A DNA stretch of 64,000 nucleotides from Phycicoccus sp. Soil802. GTDB lineage: Bacteria; Actinomycetota; Actinomycetes; Actinomycetales; Dermatophilaceae. The stretch lies in NCBI RefSeq assembly GCF_001429605.1, contig NZ_LMSS01000003.1, positions 310,001-374,000 of the forward strand. The letters run 5' to 3'. A program made the translations under genes and the position numbers. Of this stretch, positions 7,578 through 15,269 are shown in pieces (the first letter of the stretch is position 1; each line of letters opens with the position of its first letter). The notes below the pieces were generated by a model that was given only the letters and a program-made list of their open reading frames with translations, had not been told where the DNA came from and made no database searches.

Positions 7578-10121
7578 TCAGGCACTCTCCCTCTCGGGCT
7601 CGTTCGCGGATGTCGTTGGGGTGGCGGTGAGCTCAGGGCGGGCCACCCGGTTCCGGGCCTGATCGGGCTGGGCGGTGGTGTTGAGGGCGGCCAGCAGGTG
7701 CGGGTGGGCGGACAGGTCCATGCGGATTCGTTCGATGCCGCCGGTGCCGTCGCTGAAGATGAACTCGCGCGACCCTCGTCGGCCCTCACGGGTCGGGCGG
7801 GACAGGGTGCCGAAGATCGACTCGTACCCCATCCCGTCGCGGATGCCGGGCAGGAACCGCAGGGCGTCGGTCTGGGCGTCCTCACCGGTGAGGCGGCCGA
7901 TGAACGCGGCCGAGATCAGGTTGGCAAGGTCCAGCTTGAGCAGGTCGGCGGGGTTCTGCGAGGCCATCAGCACGCGAGTGTTGTGCTTGCGGGAGTCGCG
8001 GGCGGCCCGGTCGATGAACCGGCGGCCGGTGCTGAAGGTGGACAGTGCCCACGCCTCGTCGATGAAGATTCCCTTGCGGGCGTTGACATCCCCGAGGTAC
8101 ATGCCGCGTTGGGTGAGCCACGCGGCGAGGTAGAGCACGCACATCGACAGTCGCTCGTCGAGGTCCTCACTGTTGGCGGTGGACTCGTCCGGCAGGGCAA
8201 GCCCGCGCAGGCTGTAGACGGTCAACAGCGGGTCTTCCCGCCCGTAGTCCTGTTGGTACCCGGACGGGAAAATCAACCGGCCGTGGCTGGTTTTGGCAGC
8301 CTCGGTGAGGAAGTCCGCCATGTACCCGGCGTGGCGGCGCAGGTCTGGATCTCCGTCCAGGCGCGTCAGTGCGTCGACGACCTCGTGGGTGGATGCGGTG
8401 TGCCTGGCCGACACCGCACCGACGGCACGCATCAAGGCCACCTCGGTCAGCATGTGGTCCTGCAGCTGACGCGGAAGCATTGCCCGCAGCACCGACGAGG
8501 TGAGCAGACGGCGGGTGTCCTCGGCCTGGTTCTGTGCGGTGCGCCAGTCCAGCTCGGAGTCGTAGTGCTCACGGCGTGGTTCTGCGATGACGCGGTAGGT
8601 GCACAGCGCGCCAGGTGGTGCGTCGAGCAGGTCGATCGCCTGGGACACCTCCGCGAGCTCGGGCAGACGGCACAACGCAGTCAGTCGACCGGAAGGGTCG
8701 AGCACGGTCCACGGGACGCCCTGCATGACGGTGCGGTAGATGATGTTCCCGCCGGCGGTGGACTTGCCGCCGCCCAGACCCGCGCACAGGACCGCGAGAC
8801 CGGACTCCTCTCGGGTCTCGGTGCTCTCCCACGGCTCCCACGTGACCACGCGTGCGCTGGTGCCGGACGTCTCGCCGAGGTGGATCCCGACCCGGTCGCC
8901 CACCTTTGCGGTGGCGGCGGGGACGGCTGCGGCGAGGGTGGTCACCGGCATACGCCGCTTGTATGCCGTGGATGCCAGCTTCTCGCCGGGGATGAACTCG
9001 CGGGCGATGGCGTACTGGTCCGCAGGGCGGGCAATGGTGATCTGGGGCGTGTAGAGCTTGCGCAACAGGCTGGCCCGCTCGAGTGCCTCCTCCTCCGATG
9101 CTCCGGAGACCGCGATGCGGTACCACCCGGTGGTACGGGTCGACAGCCCGGACAGGCCCATCGAGATCTCGTCCTCAACGCCCAGGGCCTTGTCAGCCTG
9201 ACGGTCCAGTGCGCCGGGGGCGGGCTCACGGTGCTCGACCTCGTAGTGGTCCTTCTGGGCGCGGATCTTCTGGATGTTGCGACGCATCGCCATCCCCACC
9301 TTGGCGGAGTCCTCGATCGTGACCCGGGCGGACCACTCGACCGGGAAGCCGAGCTGGTCGGTGCGCTGCATCCACGGAATGCCGGCCGGGATCTCCAGAT
9401 CGGTCATCCGGCCCACGGACAGGACGCACACATGCCGTTCGACGCGCTGGTCCTCATTCTCACCGATAACGCGCAGAGTGCGGGCGTACGGTTCGGCGAA
9501 CCATTTCACGTGGTCAGTGAACTCGTGCAGGTCCTCCTCCTCCCAGCGCCCGTCGTCGACAGCCCCGAGTGTCAGAGGTGCGGGCAGGCCCAGTGAGCAG
9601 GACCGGTGCAGGAGCCATTCCAGCTCCCGCGCGCTGACCGGTGCACCGTCCATTCCCGGGGCGGCCATGATCTCGTCGGTGACGCGGATCTCCTTGGACA
9701 GGGCCGAGACCTCTCGGTCGGAGAACGTGCCAGCCAGCCCGCCGAGCGCCTTGTAGAGACCCTTGCGTGCGGGTATCTCGACGCCGACGTAGACCTCCTT
9801 GTCGGCCATGCTGCGACCCGACAGGTGCTGCTGGTCCGTCAGGAGGTGGTTGCGCCACCCGGGCAGAGGGGCCGGGGCGTTCTCGTCGTGCGCGGCGGCC
9901 CACCGGCTGACCGGGTAGGGCCTGGTCGTGACCCGGATGTGCAGCTGACGCTTGACCAGTTGGGCGTACGCATCCGCACCGTCGATGATCAGTTGCTCCC
10001 GCACGCTGTCCGGCCGGAACGACCATCCCTGCGGATCGAGGAGGTACCAGGCCACGATCCGGTCGGCGGTCACGGTGCAATGGCCGCTGATCCGGCGCAG
10101 CGCAATACCGGGCTTGCTCAT
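7578..10121 (-). CDS. VirB4-family conjugation ATPase
   Basis: An 847-residue ATPase. The Walker A motif GLGGGKST lies near residue 446 and the Walker B motif GIFIDEAW near residue 680; the N-terminal half is the usual variable VirB4 region. Later motifs such as RVLMASQNPADL fit the sensor region of VirB4/TraC ATPases. It would power pilus-less DNA transfer at the membrane. It overlaps the small membrane protein upstream by 4 nt and is followed by the VirB6-like gene after 1 nt, so the order VirB2/3/4/6/8/hydrolase matches Gram-positive type IV secretion modules. Confidence 0.9.
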   Translation of the reverse strand: MSKPGIALRRISGHCTVTADRIVAWYLLDPQGWSFRPDSVREQLIIDGADAYAQLVKRQLHIRVTTRPYPVSRWAAAHDENAPAPLPGWRNHLLTDQQHLSGRSMADKEVYVGVEIPARKGLYKALGGLAGTFSDREVSALSKEIRVTDEIMAAPGMDGAPVSARELEWLLHRSCSLGLPAPLTLGAVDDGRWEEEDLHEFTDHVKWFAEPYARTLRVIGENEDQRVERHVCVLSVGRMTDLEIPAGIPWMQRTDQLGFPVEWSARVTIEDSAKVGMAMRRNIQKIRAQKDHYEVEHREPAPGALDRQADKALGVEDEISMGLSGLSTRTTGWYRIAVSGASEEEALERASLLRKLYTPQITIARPADQYAIAREFIPGEKLASTAYKRRMPVTTLAAAVPAATAKVGDRVGIHLGETSGTSARVVTWEPWESTETREESGLAVLCAGLGGGKSTAGGNIIYRTVMQGVPWTVLDPSGRLTALCRLPELAEVSQAIDLLDAPPGALCTYRVIAEPRREHYDSELDWRTAQNQAEDTRRLLTSSVLRAMLPRQLQDHMLTEVALMRAVGAVSARHTASTHEVVDALTRLDGDPDLRRHAGYMADFLTEAAKTSHGRLIFPSGYQQDYGREDPLLTVYSLRGLALPDESTANSEDLDERLSMCVLYLAAWLTQRGMYLGDVNARKGIFIDEAWALSTFSTGRRFIDRAARDSRKHNTRVLMASQNPADLLKLDLANLISAAFIGRLTGEDAQTDALRFLPGIRDGMGYESIFGTLSRPTREGRRGSREFIFSDGTGGIERIRMDLSAHPHLLAALNTTAQPDQARNRVARPELTATPTTSANEPERESA

Positions 10122-10543
10122 GACGGGGCCTCTCTTGATGCCATCTTGGCTTGCAGACGGGCTGCCTTACGTTGGGCCCGGCTCAGGCGTGTGGGGACGG
10201 CACGTACCCGAGCCGGGTGCATGAGGCCCACCGTGGGTCGGGTGCGCTCCCGCGGCGCGCCGACCTCGTGGGCAAATCCAGCAATGACCGAGCCGAGTGG
10301 CCGGTCTGCGTCTACGACGTTCAGGATCAGCCGGGTAAGGCCGACGGTGACCAACAGGGTGTAGGCCAGGCTGAAGAACCCCAAACCGATGCCCAGTCGT
10401 CTCTCGATGACCTGCAGGAGGACGAAGACCAGGGCGCCCACGGCATATGCCACGTAGCGGGCCCGGAAGGGCAGGGTCTTGTTGGGCGGACCCAGCCAGA
10501 CGGCGTTGACGTTGTAGATCTCGTCATCCACGGGAAGTCGCAT
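10118..10543 (-). CDS. Small membrane protein (PrgI/TcpE/VirB3-like)
   Basis: A 141-residue protein with two adjacent membrane segments (about residues 28-45 and 52-72) and a basic C-terminal tail ending in AQRKAARLQAKMASRE. Size, topology and position directly before the VirB4 ATPase match VirB3/PrgI/TcpE proteins that dock the ATPase to the membrane. The start MRLPVDDEIYN was chosen because it lies 4 nt past the upstream stop; a longer frame would run through the preceding gene. Confidence 0.7.
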   Translation of the reverse strand: MRLPVDDEIYNVNAVWLGPPNKTLPFRARYVAYAVGALVFVLLQVIERRLGIGLGFFSLAYTLLVTVGLTRLILNVVDADRPLGSVIAGFAHEVGAPRERTRPTVGLMHPARVRAVPTRLSRAQRKAARLQAKMASREAPS

Positions 10544-10547
10544 CGGA

Positions 10548-10802
10548 TCAACCCGTGATGAGCCCGGCCATCCAGGCCCCGAGATTGTCAGCTTGGCCGC
10601 TGCTGGCAATGCCGAGCACGGCCAGAGCCACGACCACGCCGGCCACAACCTTCATCGCCTTGGCGTTGTCGCCTCGCTGGGCGAGCACGAAGAGCATCAC
10701 CGCAATCAGTAGAAGCAGCAGCGGTATGACGTTGTCCTTGATCCAGGACTGCAGGCCTCCGGTGTTGGCGGCCGACACGAGAGTGGTGTTAAGGGTGTTC
10801 AT
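10548..10802 (-). CDS. VirB2/TrbC-like small membrane protein, first gene of the conjugation operon
   Basis: An 84-residue protein with two hydrophobic segments separated by a short basic turn (LAQRGDNAKAMK), the topology of VirB2/TrbC pilin-like subunits. The start MNTLNTTL has a good ribosome site (GGGGAC, 4 nt upstream); the in-frame start 45 nt further upstream does not. It opens the minus-strand conjugation operon, which runs to 3132 with only overlaps or gaps of a few bases. A near-perfect 29-bp palindrome lies 14 nt upstream of the start. Confidence 0.7.
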   Translation of the reverse strand: MNTLNTTLVSAANTGGLQSWIKDNVIPLLLLLIAVMLFVLAQRGDNAKAMKVVAGVVVALAVLGIASSGQADNLGAWMAGLITG

Positions 10803-10816
10803 GATCGTCCCCAATC

Positions 10817-10845
10817 GGTTGGTGCGAGTGGCCACTCGCGCAACC
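10817..10845. promoter_or_regulatory. Large palindrome upstream of the conjugation operon
   Basis: The core GCGAGTGGCCACTCGC (10824-10839) is a perfect 16-bp palindrome, and the flanks GGTTG and CAACC extend the symmetry to 29 bp. It lies 15-43 nt upstream of the VirB2-like start codon. An operator for a dimeric repressor of transfer genes, or a 5' UTR hairpin, are the simplest readings. Confidence 0.6.
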
Positions 10846-10990
10846 ATTAACCCGGCCGATACACCCTCAGTCCACCAATTGTCCGCGTTTGAGACGAGTT
10901 CTTACCGTTTGTTGACCTTCCGTTCATGGTCGACCCAGTCAGAGGAGCGGTCGTCGATGCAAGGGCGAGTGCGAGTGCGAGGATGCGGAC

Positions 10991-11071
10991 ATGGATCTGC
11001 TAGCCGGCATCATGCTCGGCCTCGGGCTTAGCCTGATCGCGTCGTGGGCATGGTCGCGTGCCCATGACTAG
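10991..11071 (+). CDS. Tiny hydrophobic peptide (26 residues) coupled to the next gene
   Basis: An ATG-initiated frame encodes MDLLAGIMLGLGLSLIASWA plus a short WSRAHD tail: a single predicted membrane helix with a polar end. Its TAG stop overlaps the start of the downstream gene by 8 nt, suggesting translational coupling. There is an AGGATGCGG stretch shortly upstream that could serve for ribosome binding. It is divergent from the conjugation operon. It may be a real micropeptide or only a leader; codon usage cannot settle this at such length. Confidence 0.4.
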   Translation: MDLLAGIMLGLGLSLIASWAWSRAHD

Positions 11072-11819
11072 GCACCCGGCTGCGCCTACCTCGAGCGGGA
11101 CAGCAAGGGCTCTGGGTCTGGGCGAGGCCTGGGAAACGACCCTCCGCAATCAAGGGGCCGAAATCGGCGATTCGCACGCATGGAGACGACGCCTCATCGC
11201 CGCCACCGAGCCGCTGACTGTCGCAGACCTGCGCGTCGTTGCACTGAGACTGCAAGGCCTTCCGCCCTCTGCCATTGCCATGCGCAGGAGTCGCAAACGA
11301 CTAGTCCGTGCCGACGTAGAACGCTTGTGCTTGGCCGTGGCCGTTCGTCTCACCAGCGACGACGCTGGCCCAAGTTGGCGACTCTTGGGCGTCGGTCGCA
11401 GTGGGCGGGAGCTCGTGCGCAATGCGATGCCACCGGAGCGTGCTGTTCCTAACGTGCCCCAGACTGAGTTCGACCGTCTGTGGCTGAAGGGCCACTCCAA
11501 GCATGAACTCAGAGACCTGCTGGCCATTGGCCCAGCTGCGGTCGAGCGCTTCGCGACTCAGGCACCGCCTCGTTGGTTCGGGCGGGAGATTGCCGCACAC
11601 CTGGGGTGGTCACGTGAGAACCACCGCCTTCGGCTAGCCCGGGGACACTTCCCTGAGCCTGACGGTCGCGACGGTTTGCGGAATTGGTGGTGGCCAGACA
11701 CGGTCATTGTGTGGGCACGGGGCCAGCGACTTGTGCCTTGCCCGGCGTGTGGAGCGCAGGTCGAGCGGCTCAAGCAGCATTGGAGGATGCATTCCCTAAG
11801 ACAACATTCGCCCGCCTGA
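11064..11819 (+). CDS. Putative DNA-binding protein with C-terminal zinc finger
   Basis: A 251-residue soluble protein. Around residues 165-220 there is a helix-turn-helix-like stretch (FGREIAAHLGWSRENHRLRLAR, then NWWWPDTVIVWARGQ) resembling MerR/AlpA-type winged helices. It ends with CPACGAQVERLKQHWRMHSLRQH, a C-x2-C-x11-H-x2-H arrangement likely to bind zinc. It is transcribed divergently from the conjugation operon, and the shared intergenic region holds the 29-bp palindrome, so it could be a regulator of transfer; this role is an inference. The family is not recognised. GTG at 11058 is an alternative start. Confidence 0.6.
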   Translation: MTRHPAAPTSSGTARALGLGEAWETTLRNQGAEIGDSHAWRRRLIAATEPLTVADLRVVALRLQGLPPSAIAMRRSRKRLVRADVERLCLAVAVRLTSDDAGPSWRLLGVGRSGRELVRNAMPPERAVPNVPQTEFDRLWLKGHSKHELRDLLAIGPAAVERFATQAPPRWFGREIAAHLGWSRENHRLRLARGHFPEPDGRDGLRNWWWPDTVIVWARGQRLVPCPACGAQVERLKQHWRMHSLRQHSPA

Positions 11820-11969
11820 CTGTGCCGCTTTAGGAGTCGCATCGGCGCCTGTGAGGTCTGGGGATGCGCCCCGAGTCTGTGCGTGGATGCTTGTCATTCA
11901 CTGATCGGCGTAGCATCTCCACCACCGATCGGGGGCGCCCCCAGCGCCCTAGTGGTCACCGGTGCGACG

Positions 11970-13031
11970 ATGGGTCTTGTGTCCCTGTCGACTCACCCTT
12001 TGCCAGTCGTGGCCTACTTCGACATGAACGTTTGGGTCGAGATGGCCCGCGGTCAACGGATGCAGGATGTCGAGTGGAACCGGGCGATCACTGCGCTGCA
12101 TGTGGCAGTCACGGAAGCCCGGCTCGCCGTTGCTTTGAGCGCCGCCCACTATCTCGAGCTCTGGCATCGACGAGACATGACTTCTCGAGAGGCGGTCGGT
12201 GCCGTGATGCGGGATGTCACTGGTTACGCAGCGCTCTCGCCGATCCAGCGGGTTCGACGCTTGGAGATCGAAGCACTCGTCGACCGACACATGGGCGGTA
12301 GCCGCCGCGTCAGTACCCAGGATCTGCTCGGACAGGGAGTCGTCCATGCCTTCGACTCGCCCGACGGCCGATTTCGTTTCGTTGCTTCGATCGAGACATC
12401 TGAACGACGTGAGGGTGAGCCCGCTGCCGCGCCTGACGTCATGACTGACTTACGTGCGCGACCGGCGCTTTGGGAGTGGGTGAATCTCGTCGGGACGCAA
12501 GACTTCATCGACGGCGATTGGGTCGATCGAACCCCAGAGCACCGGCTTGGGGACCGTTACGCGCAACAGCAGCTTCGGCTCAGGCAGCGGGTGCGGGACG
12601 AGCCGCTCGTCCGGGCGCGGCTTCGCGACCACATCCTCGTCGAGGAAGTCGTAGATGTGACTGACGAGATCAATCGAGTCTGCGTGGAGCGCGATGTCGA
12701 CCCCCACGGGCTGTTTTTCAAGGCACACGCTGACTCGTCCCCTGAAGCCGTTCGGCGTTTCGTCGAGGAGCTTCCTAGCGTGGATGCGAGTGTCTCGCTT
12801 CGTTGGTGGAAGCACAAAGACTTGGGGATGAACTGGGAGCAGCACGACAAGGTCGACCTCATGTCGCTGGCCGTTGCCGCACCATATGCCGACGTGGTCG
12901 TAACGGAACGTCGCTGGGAACACCTGCTGCGGGCATCAGGCCTCGCTAAGCGTCATAAGACAATCGTCGGTCGGGGAGTCGACGGCGTGTGGGCCGCCTT
13001 GGAGCTTGCCGGCACTGCCCGCTCGGAATAG
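11970..13031 (+). CDS. PIN-like domain protein
   Basis: A 353-residue protein. It opens with VVAYFDMNVWVEMARG, the first acidic residue of a PIN-type active site, has an internal Glu in AAHYLELWHRRD and later KVDLMSLAVAAPYADVVVTERRWEHLL, where two further Asp residues fall at expected positions. PIN-fold proteins are metal-dependent RNases, often toxins or defence effectors. The start was placed at MGLVSLSTHP, just before the first strand; an upstream frame of 29 residues has no domain. It converges on the Dcm methylase with 5 nt between the stop codons. Confidence 0.65.
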   Translation: MGLVSLSTHPLPVVAYFDMNVWVEMARGQRMQDVEWNRAITALHVAVTEARLAVALSAAHYLELWHRRDMTSREAVGAVMRDVTGYAALSPIQRVRRLEIEALVDRHMGGSRRVSTQDLLGQGVVHAFDSPDGRFRFVASIETSERREGEPAAAPDVMTDLRARPALWEWVNLVGTQDFIDGDWVDRTPEHRLGDRYAQQQLRLRQRVRDEPLVRARLRDHILVEEVVDVTDEINRVCVERDVDPHGLFFKAHADSSPEAVRRFVEELPSVDASVSLRWWKHKDLGMNWEQHDKVDLMSLAVAAPYADVVVTERRWEHLLRASGLAKRHKTIVGRGVDGVWAALELAGTARSE

Positions 13032-13036
13032 GCGTC

Positions 13037-14206
13037 TCACAACCCAATGTGATCGCGGATCCGCTGCGCGAGCAGTTGCGCGACTGGGACCGCGACGGCG
13101 TTCCCGATAGCCCCCATGCTGCGCGAGCGGGCGACTGGGAACTCGTACCAATCCGGGAAGCCTTGAATGCGAGCGGACTCGCGCACGGTGAGGTACCGCA
13201 AGGAGTTGTCATCGAAGCGGATCATCGCCTCGCCGCCGCTGACTCCATGGACACCGGCCTTGATCGTCTTCGCGGGCCAGTCGAACGGACTTCCGGAGTG
13301 TTTCGGATACGCGCGTGCGCCAGGGATTCCTCGGTGGCTTGTGAAGCGTTCTGAGTCCACCCCATCAACCGGTTCGGGAAGCCCGACAATCGCGTCGCGG
13401 ATCGTCTGCCACCGCTTCTGCTCGGGTCGACCTCGCTCCTTGAGTTCTCGCTTGCGCTCCTCCAAGCCGTCAGGGGCGATGGGCATCGCCATGCCGTGAC
13501 TCGTCCAGTAGTCGCCGGTGACCCATTGGTCGTAAAGGAGAGCGTCACGGCTGAACTCGCCGTCGATCTTGCCTGGCCAGGTATCGGCGTTCGGAAGGTC
13601 CGATCGGATCCCGATCAGAAAAACTCGGCGCCGGTTCTGCGGCAGGCCGAAGTCAGCGGCGTCGATCAGATGCTGGGTGACGCGGTAGCACAAGGAACGT
13701 GGCCGAGCCTTCTTGATCCGAGAATCGTGCTCTGCCCAGAATTCATCCTCGTTGGGGGTAACCGTCGGCTTCTCGAGCTGATGCCGGATGTAGGAGAAGT
13801 ACGGCGAGAACGACGGCCTCGTGAGCCCCGGGACATTCTCAAAGATCACGAACTTCGGACGCAGCTTCCGCACAACGTCCAATGCCGCCGGAAACATGTT
13901 CCGATCGTCCTCATCGCCTGCGTGCACACCTGCCAGCGAGAACGGCTGGCACGGGGGCCCGCCCGCTACTAGGTCGACCTGCCCTTCCATGAGGTGGGTT
14001 TGATTGAGCCAGATGCGGACGTCCTTCTCGTGCACATCGTCCTTGTTCCAGAGGTTCGGGTGGAGCTCCGCGTTGTGTCGAAGGATCTTCGCCGCGGGCT
14101 TGTACCACTCGACCAGCGCAAGATGTTCGAACTCGGCATTGCGAGTCCCGAGGGCCATGCCGCCGCCGCCCGCAAACAGCTCCACGGAAGTCATCAAGTT
14201 GCTCAT
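13037..14206 (-). CDS. DNA cytosine-5 methyltransferase (Dcm family)
   Basis: A 389-residue enzyme with the C5-methylase motifs in order: I (ELFAGGGGMALG), IV with catalytic Cys (GGPPCQPFSLAG), VI (FENVPGL), VIII (QNRRRVFLIG), IX (RESARIQGFPD) and X (GAIGNAVAVPVAQ). A target-recognition region lies between VIII and IX. It should methylate cytosine at a specific site and protect host DNA. It is the last gene of a five-gene operon, overlapping Vsr by 4 nt. The recognition sequence cannot be predicted here. Confidence 0.95.
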   Translation of the reverse strand: MSNLMTSVELFAGGGGMALGTRNAEFEHLALVEWYKPAAKILRHNAELHPNLWNKDDVHEKDVRIWLNQTHLMEGQVDLVAGGPPCQPFSLAGVHAGDEDDRNMFPAALDVVRKLRPKFVIFENVPGLTRPSFSPYFSYIRHQLEKPTVTPNEDEFWAEHDSRIKKARPRSLCYRVTQHLIDAADFGLPQNRRRVFLIGIRSDLPNADTWPGKIDGEFSRDALLYDQWVTGDYWTSHGMAMPIAPDGLEERKRELKERGRPEQKRWQTIRDAIVGLPEPVDGVDSERFTSHRGIPGARAYPKHSGSPFDWPAKTIKAGVHGVSGGEAMIRFDDNSLRYLTVRESARIQGFPDWYEFPVARSRSMGAIGNAVAVPVAQLLAQRIRDHIGL

Positions 14207-14646
14207 CGGCCGATGTCCTCCCGCCGACCGCGAACGGCAAGTTCGACCCGGTCCGCGGCTGAGACGACATCACGCTCGACGTCGGACGCCCATACGCGTA
14301 TCACCTTCCAGCCTTCGCTAGTCAGCGCCTGGGTTACCTGCGCGTCTCGCCGCATGTTGCGGCTGATCTTCTTCATCCAAAAGTCTGAGTTTGCGTGGCG
14401 AAACTCCTCCTCGAAGGACTTGTAGCCACGTGTCCGCCATCCGTTGCCGTGCCAACGGTCGCCATCCACGAAGCAAGCGACCCGGGCTGGCCCGAACACG
14501 ATGTCGGGCTTGCCGAACAGATTCGTTGACACTCGGAAGCGAAGTCCTCTCTTGTGCAGTTCACGGCGCAGGGCCATTTCGGGTCGAGTCCCGGTATGCC
14601 TTACAGCCGACATGATTTTGGATGTCACCTGTGGGTCACGCTTCAC
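14203..14646 (-). CDS. Very short patch repair endonuclease (Vsr)
   Basis: A 147-residue protein with the Vsr signature: SAVRHTGTRPE near the N-terminus, catalytic Asp in FGKPDIVFG and the second motif FVDGDRWHG. In classical Vsr the second motif is HGCFWH; here His and Cys are Asp, as in the Vsr-like group often written VDGDFWHG, so one zinc ligand seems to be missing. Vsr nicks T:G mismatches that arise from 5-methylcytosine deamination. In this operon it may either repair such damage or act as the restriction nuclease. It overlaps both neighbours by 4 nt. Confidence 0.92.
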   Translation of the reverse strand: MKRDPQVTSKIMSAVRHTGTRPEMALRRELHKRGLRFRVSTNLFGKPDIVFGPARVACFVDGDRWHGNGWRTRGYKSFEEEFRHANSDFWMKKISRNMRRDAQVTQALTSEGWKVIRVWASDVERDVVSAADRVELAVRGRREDIGR

Positions 14647-15269
14647 GTCTGGTCGCCGCCCTTCGCCTGACGAGGGGCCACGCGGTAGTACTTGATGGTG
14701 ATAGAGCAGCGGTCAGCGATCCGCTTGTGGTGGGCCTTCTCTCCGCGCGTGACCGGGTGATCCAACGTCTCCAAGACCACGATGCATCCCTCGTGGCTCG
14801 GGTTGCTCGCGAGGTGGTTGATCGTCGCCCAAACGAGGTGGCGGATGTTCTTCGCCGCATCCCACACGACGTAGGTCGTCGCGGCGCCAATCTTGGCGAG
14901 ACAGTGAAAGGGTTTGACCCCTTTGCTGTCGTCGACCACCGCGGCGTCGGACCCGAGGGCGTGCTGGACGAGTTGCTCAGCGGTTGGCCCGACGGAGGTG
15001 CCGAACCTGGCGTACCTCCCGGCTCCGAGCTGAGCCCGTCCATACTCCTTCATCGGGCCGTCCTTGATCCATGAGCGGGAGTTCTCAATGCTCATGTACC
15101 TGGTGAGGACGCCGCCGATCTCGGGATCGGTCACCCAATCGTCGTACTGCGCGGTCCGGTTGTTGGCCGGCAGGTGCTCCCAGTCGAGCCGATCCGCGGC
15201 CGCATATAGAACCTTGACCACACCGTCGATCTGATCCTTCGGCACGCGGCGGGACTCTGCGGCGCTCAT
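14643..15269 (-). CDS. Unrecognised component of the Dcm/Vsr/helicase/GHKL operon
   Basis: A 208-residue soluble protein, Trp- and His-containing, with no signal peptide or membrane segment. The middle region holds GTSVGPTAEQLVQHALGSDAAVVDDSKG and the C-terminal part HLVWATINHLASN, then ETLDHPVTRGEKAHHKRIADRCSI (given here in part). No nuclease motif of PD-(D/E)xK, HNH or PLD type is clear. It overlaps the helicase stop and the Vsr start by 4 nt each, so it is an integral gene of the defence operon. Its function is unknown. Confidence 0.75.
   Translation of the reverse strand: MSAAESRRVPKDQIDGVVKVLYAAADRLDWEHLPANNRTAQYDDWVTDPEIGGVLTRYMSIENSRSWIKDGPMKEYGRAQLGAGRYARFGTSVGPTAEQLVQHALGSDAAVVDDSKGVKPFHCLAKIGAATTYVVWDAAKNIRHLVWATINHLASNPSHEGCIVVLETLDHPVTRGEKAHHKRIADRCSITIKYYRVAPRQAKGGDQT

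Noticed and set aside
7299-9596. Long plus-strand open frame opposite the VirB4 and VirB6-like genes
   Set aside because: It mirrors the third-position GC bias of the real minus-strand genes, has no family motif and overlaps a clear VirB4 ATPase.
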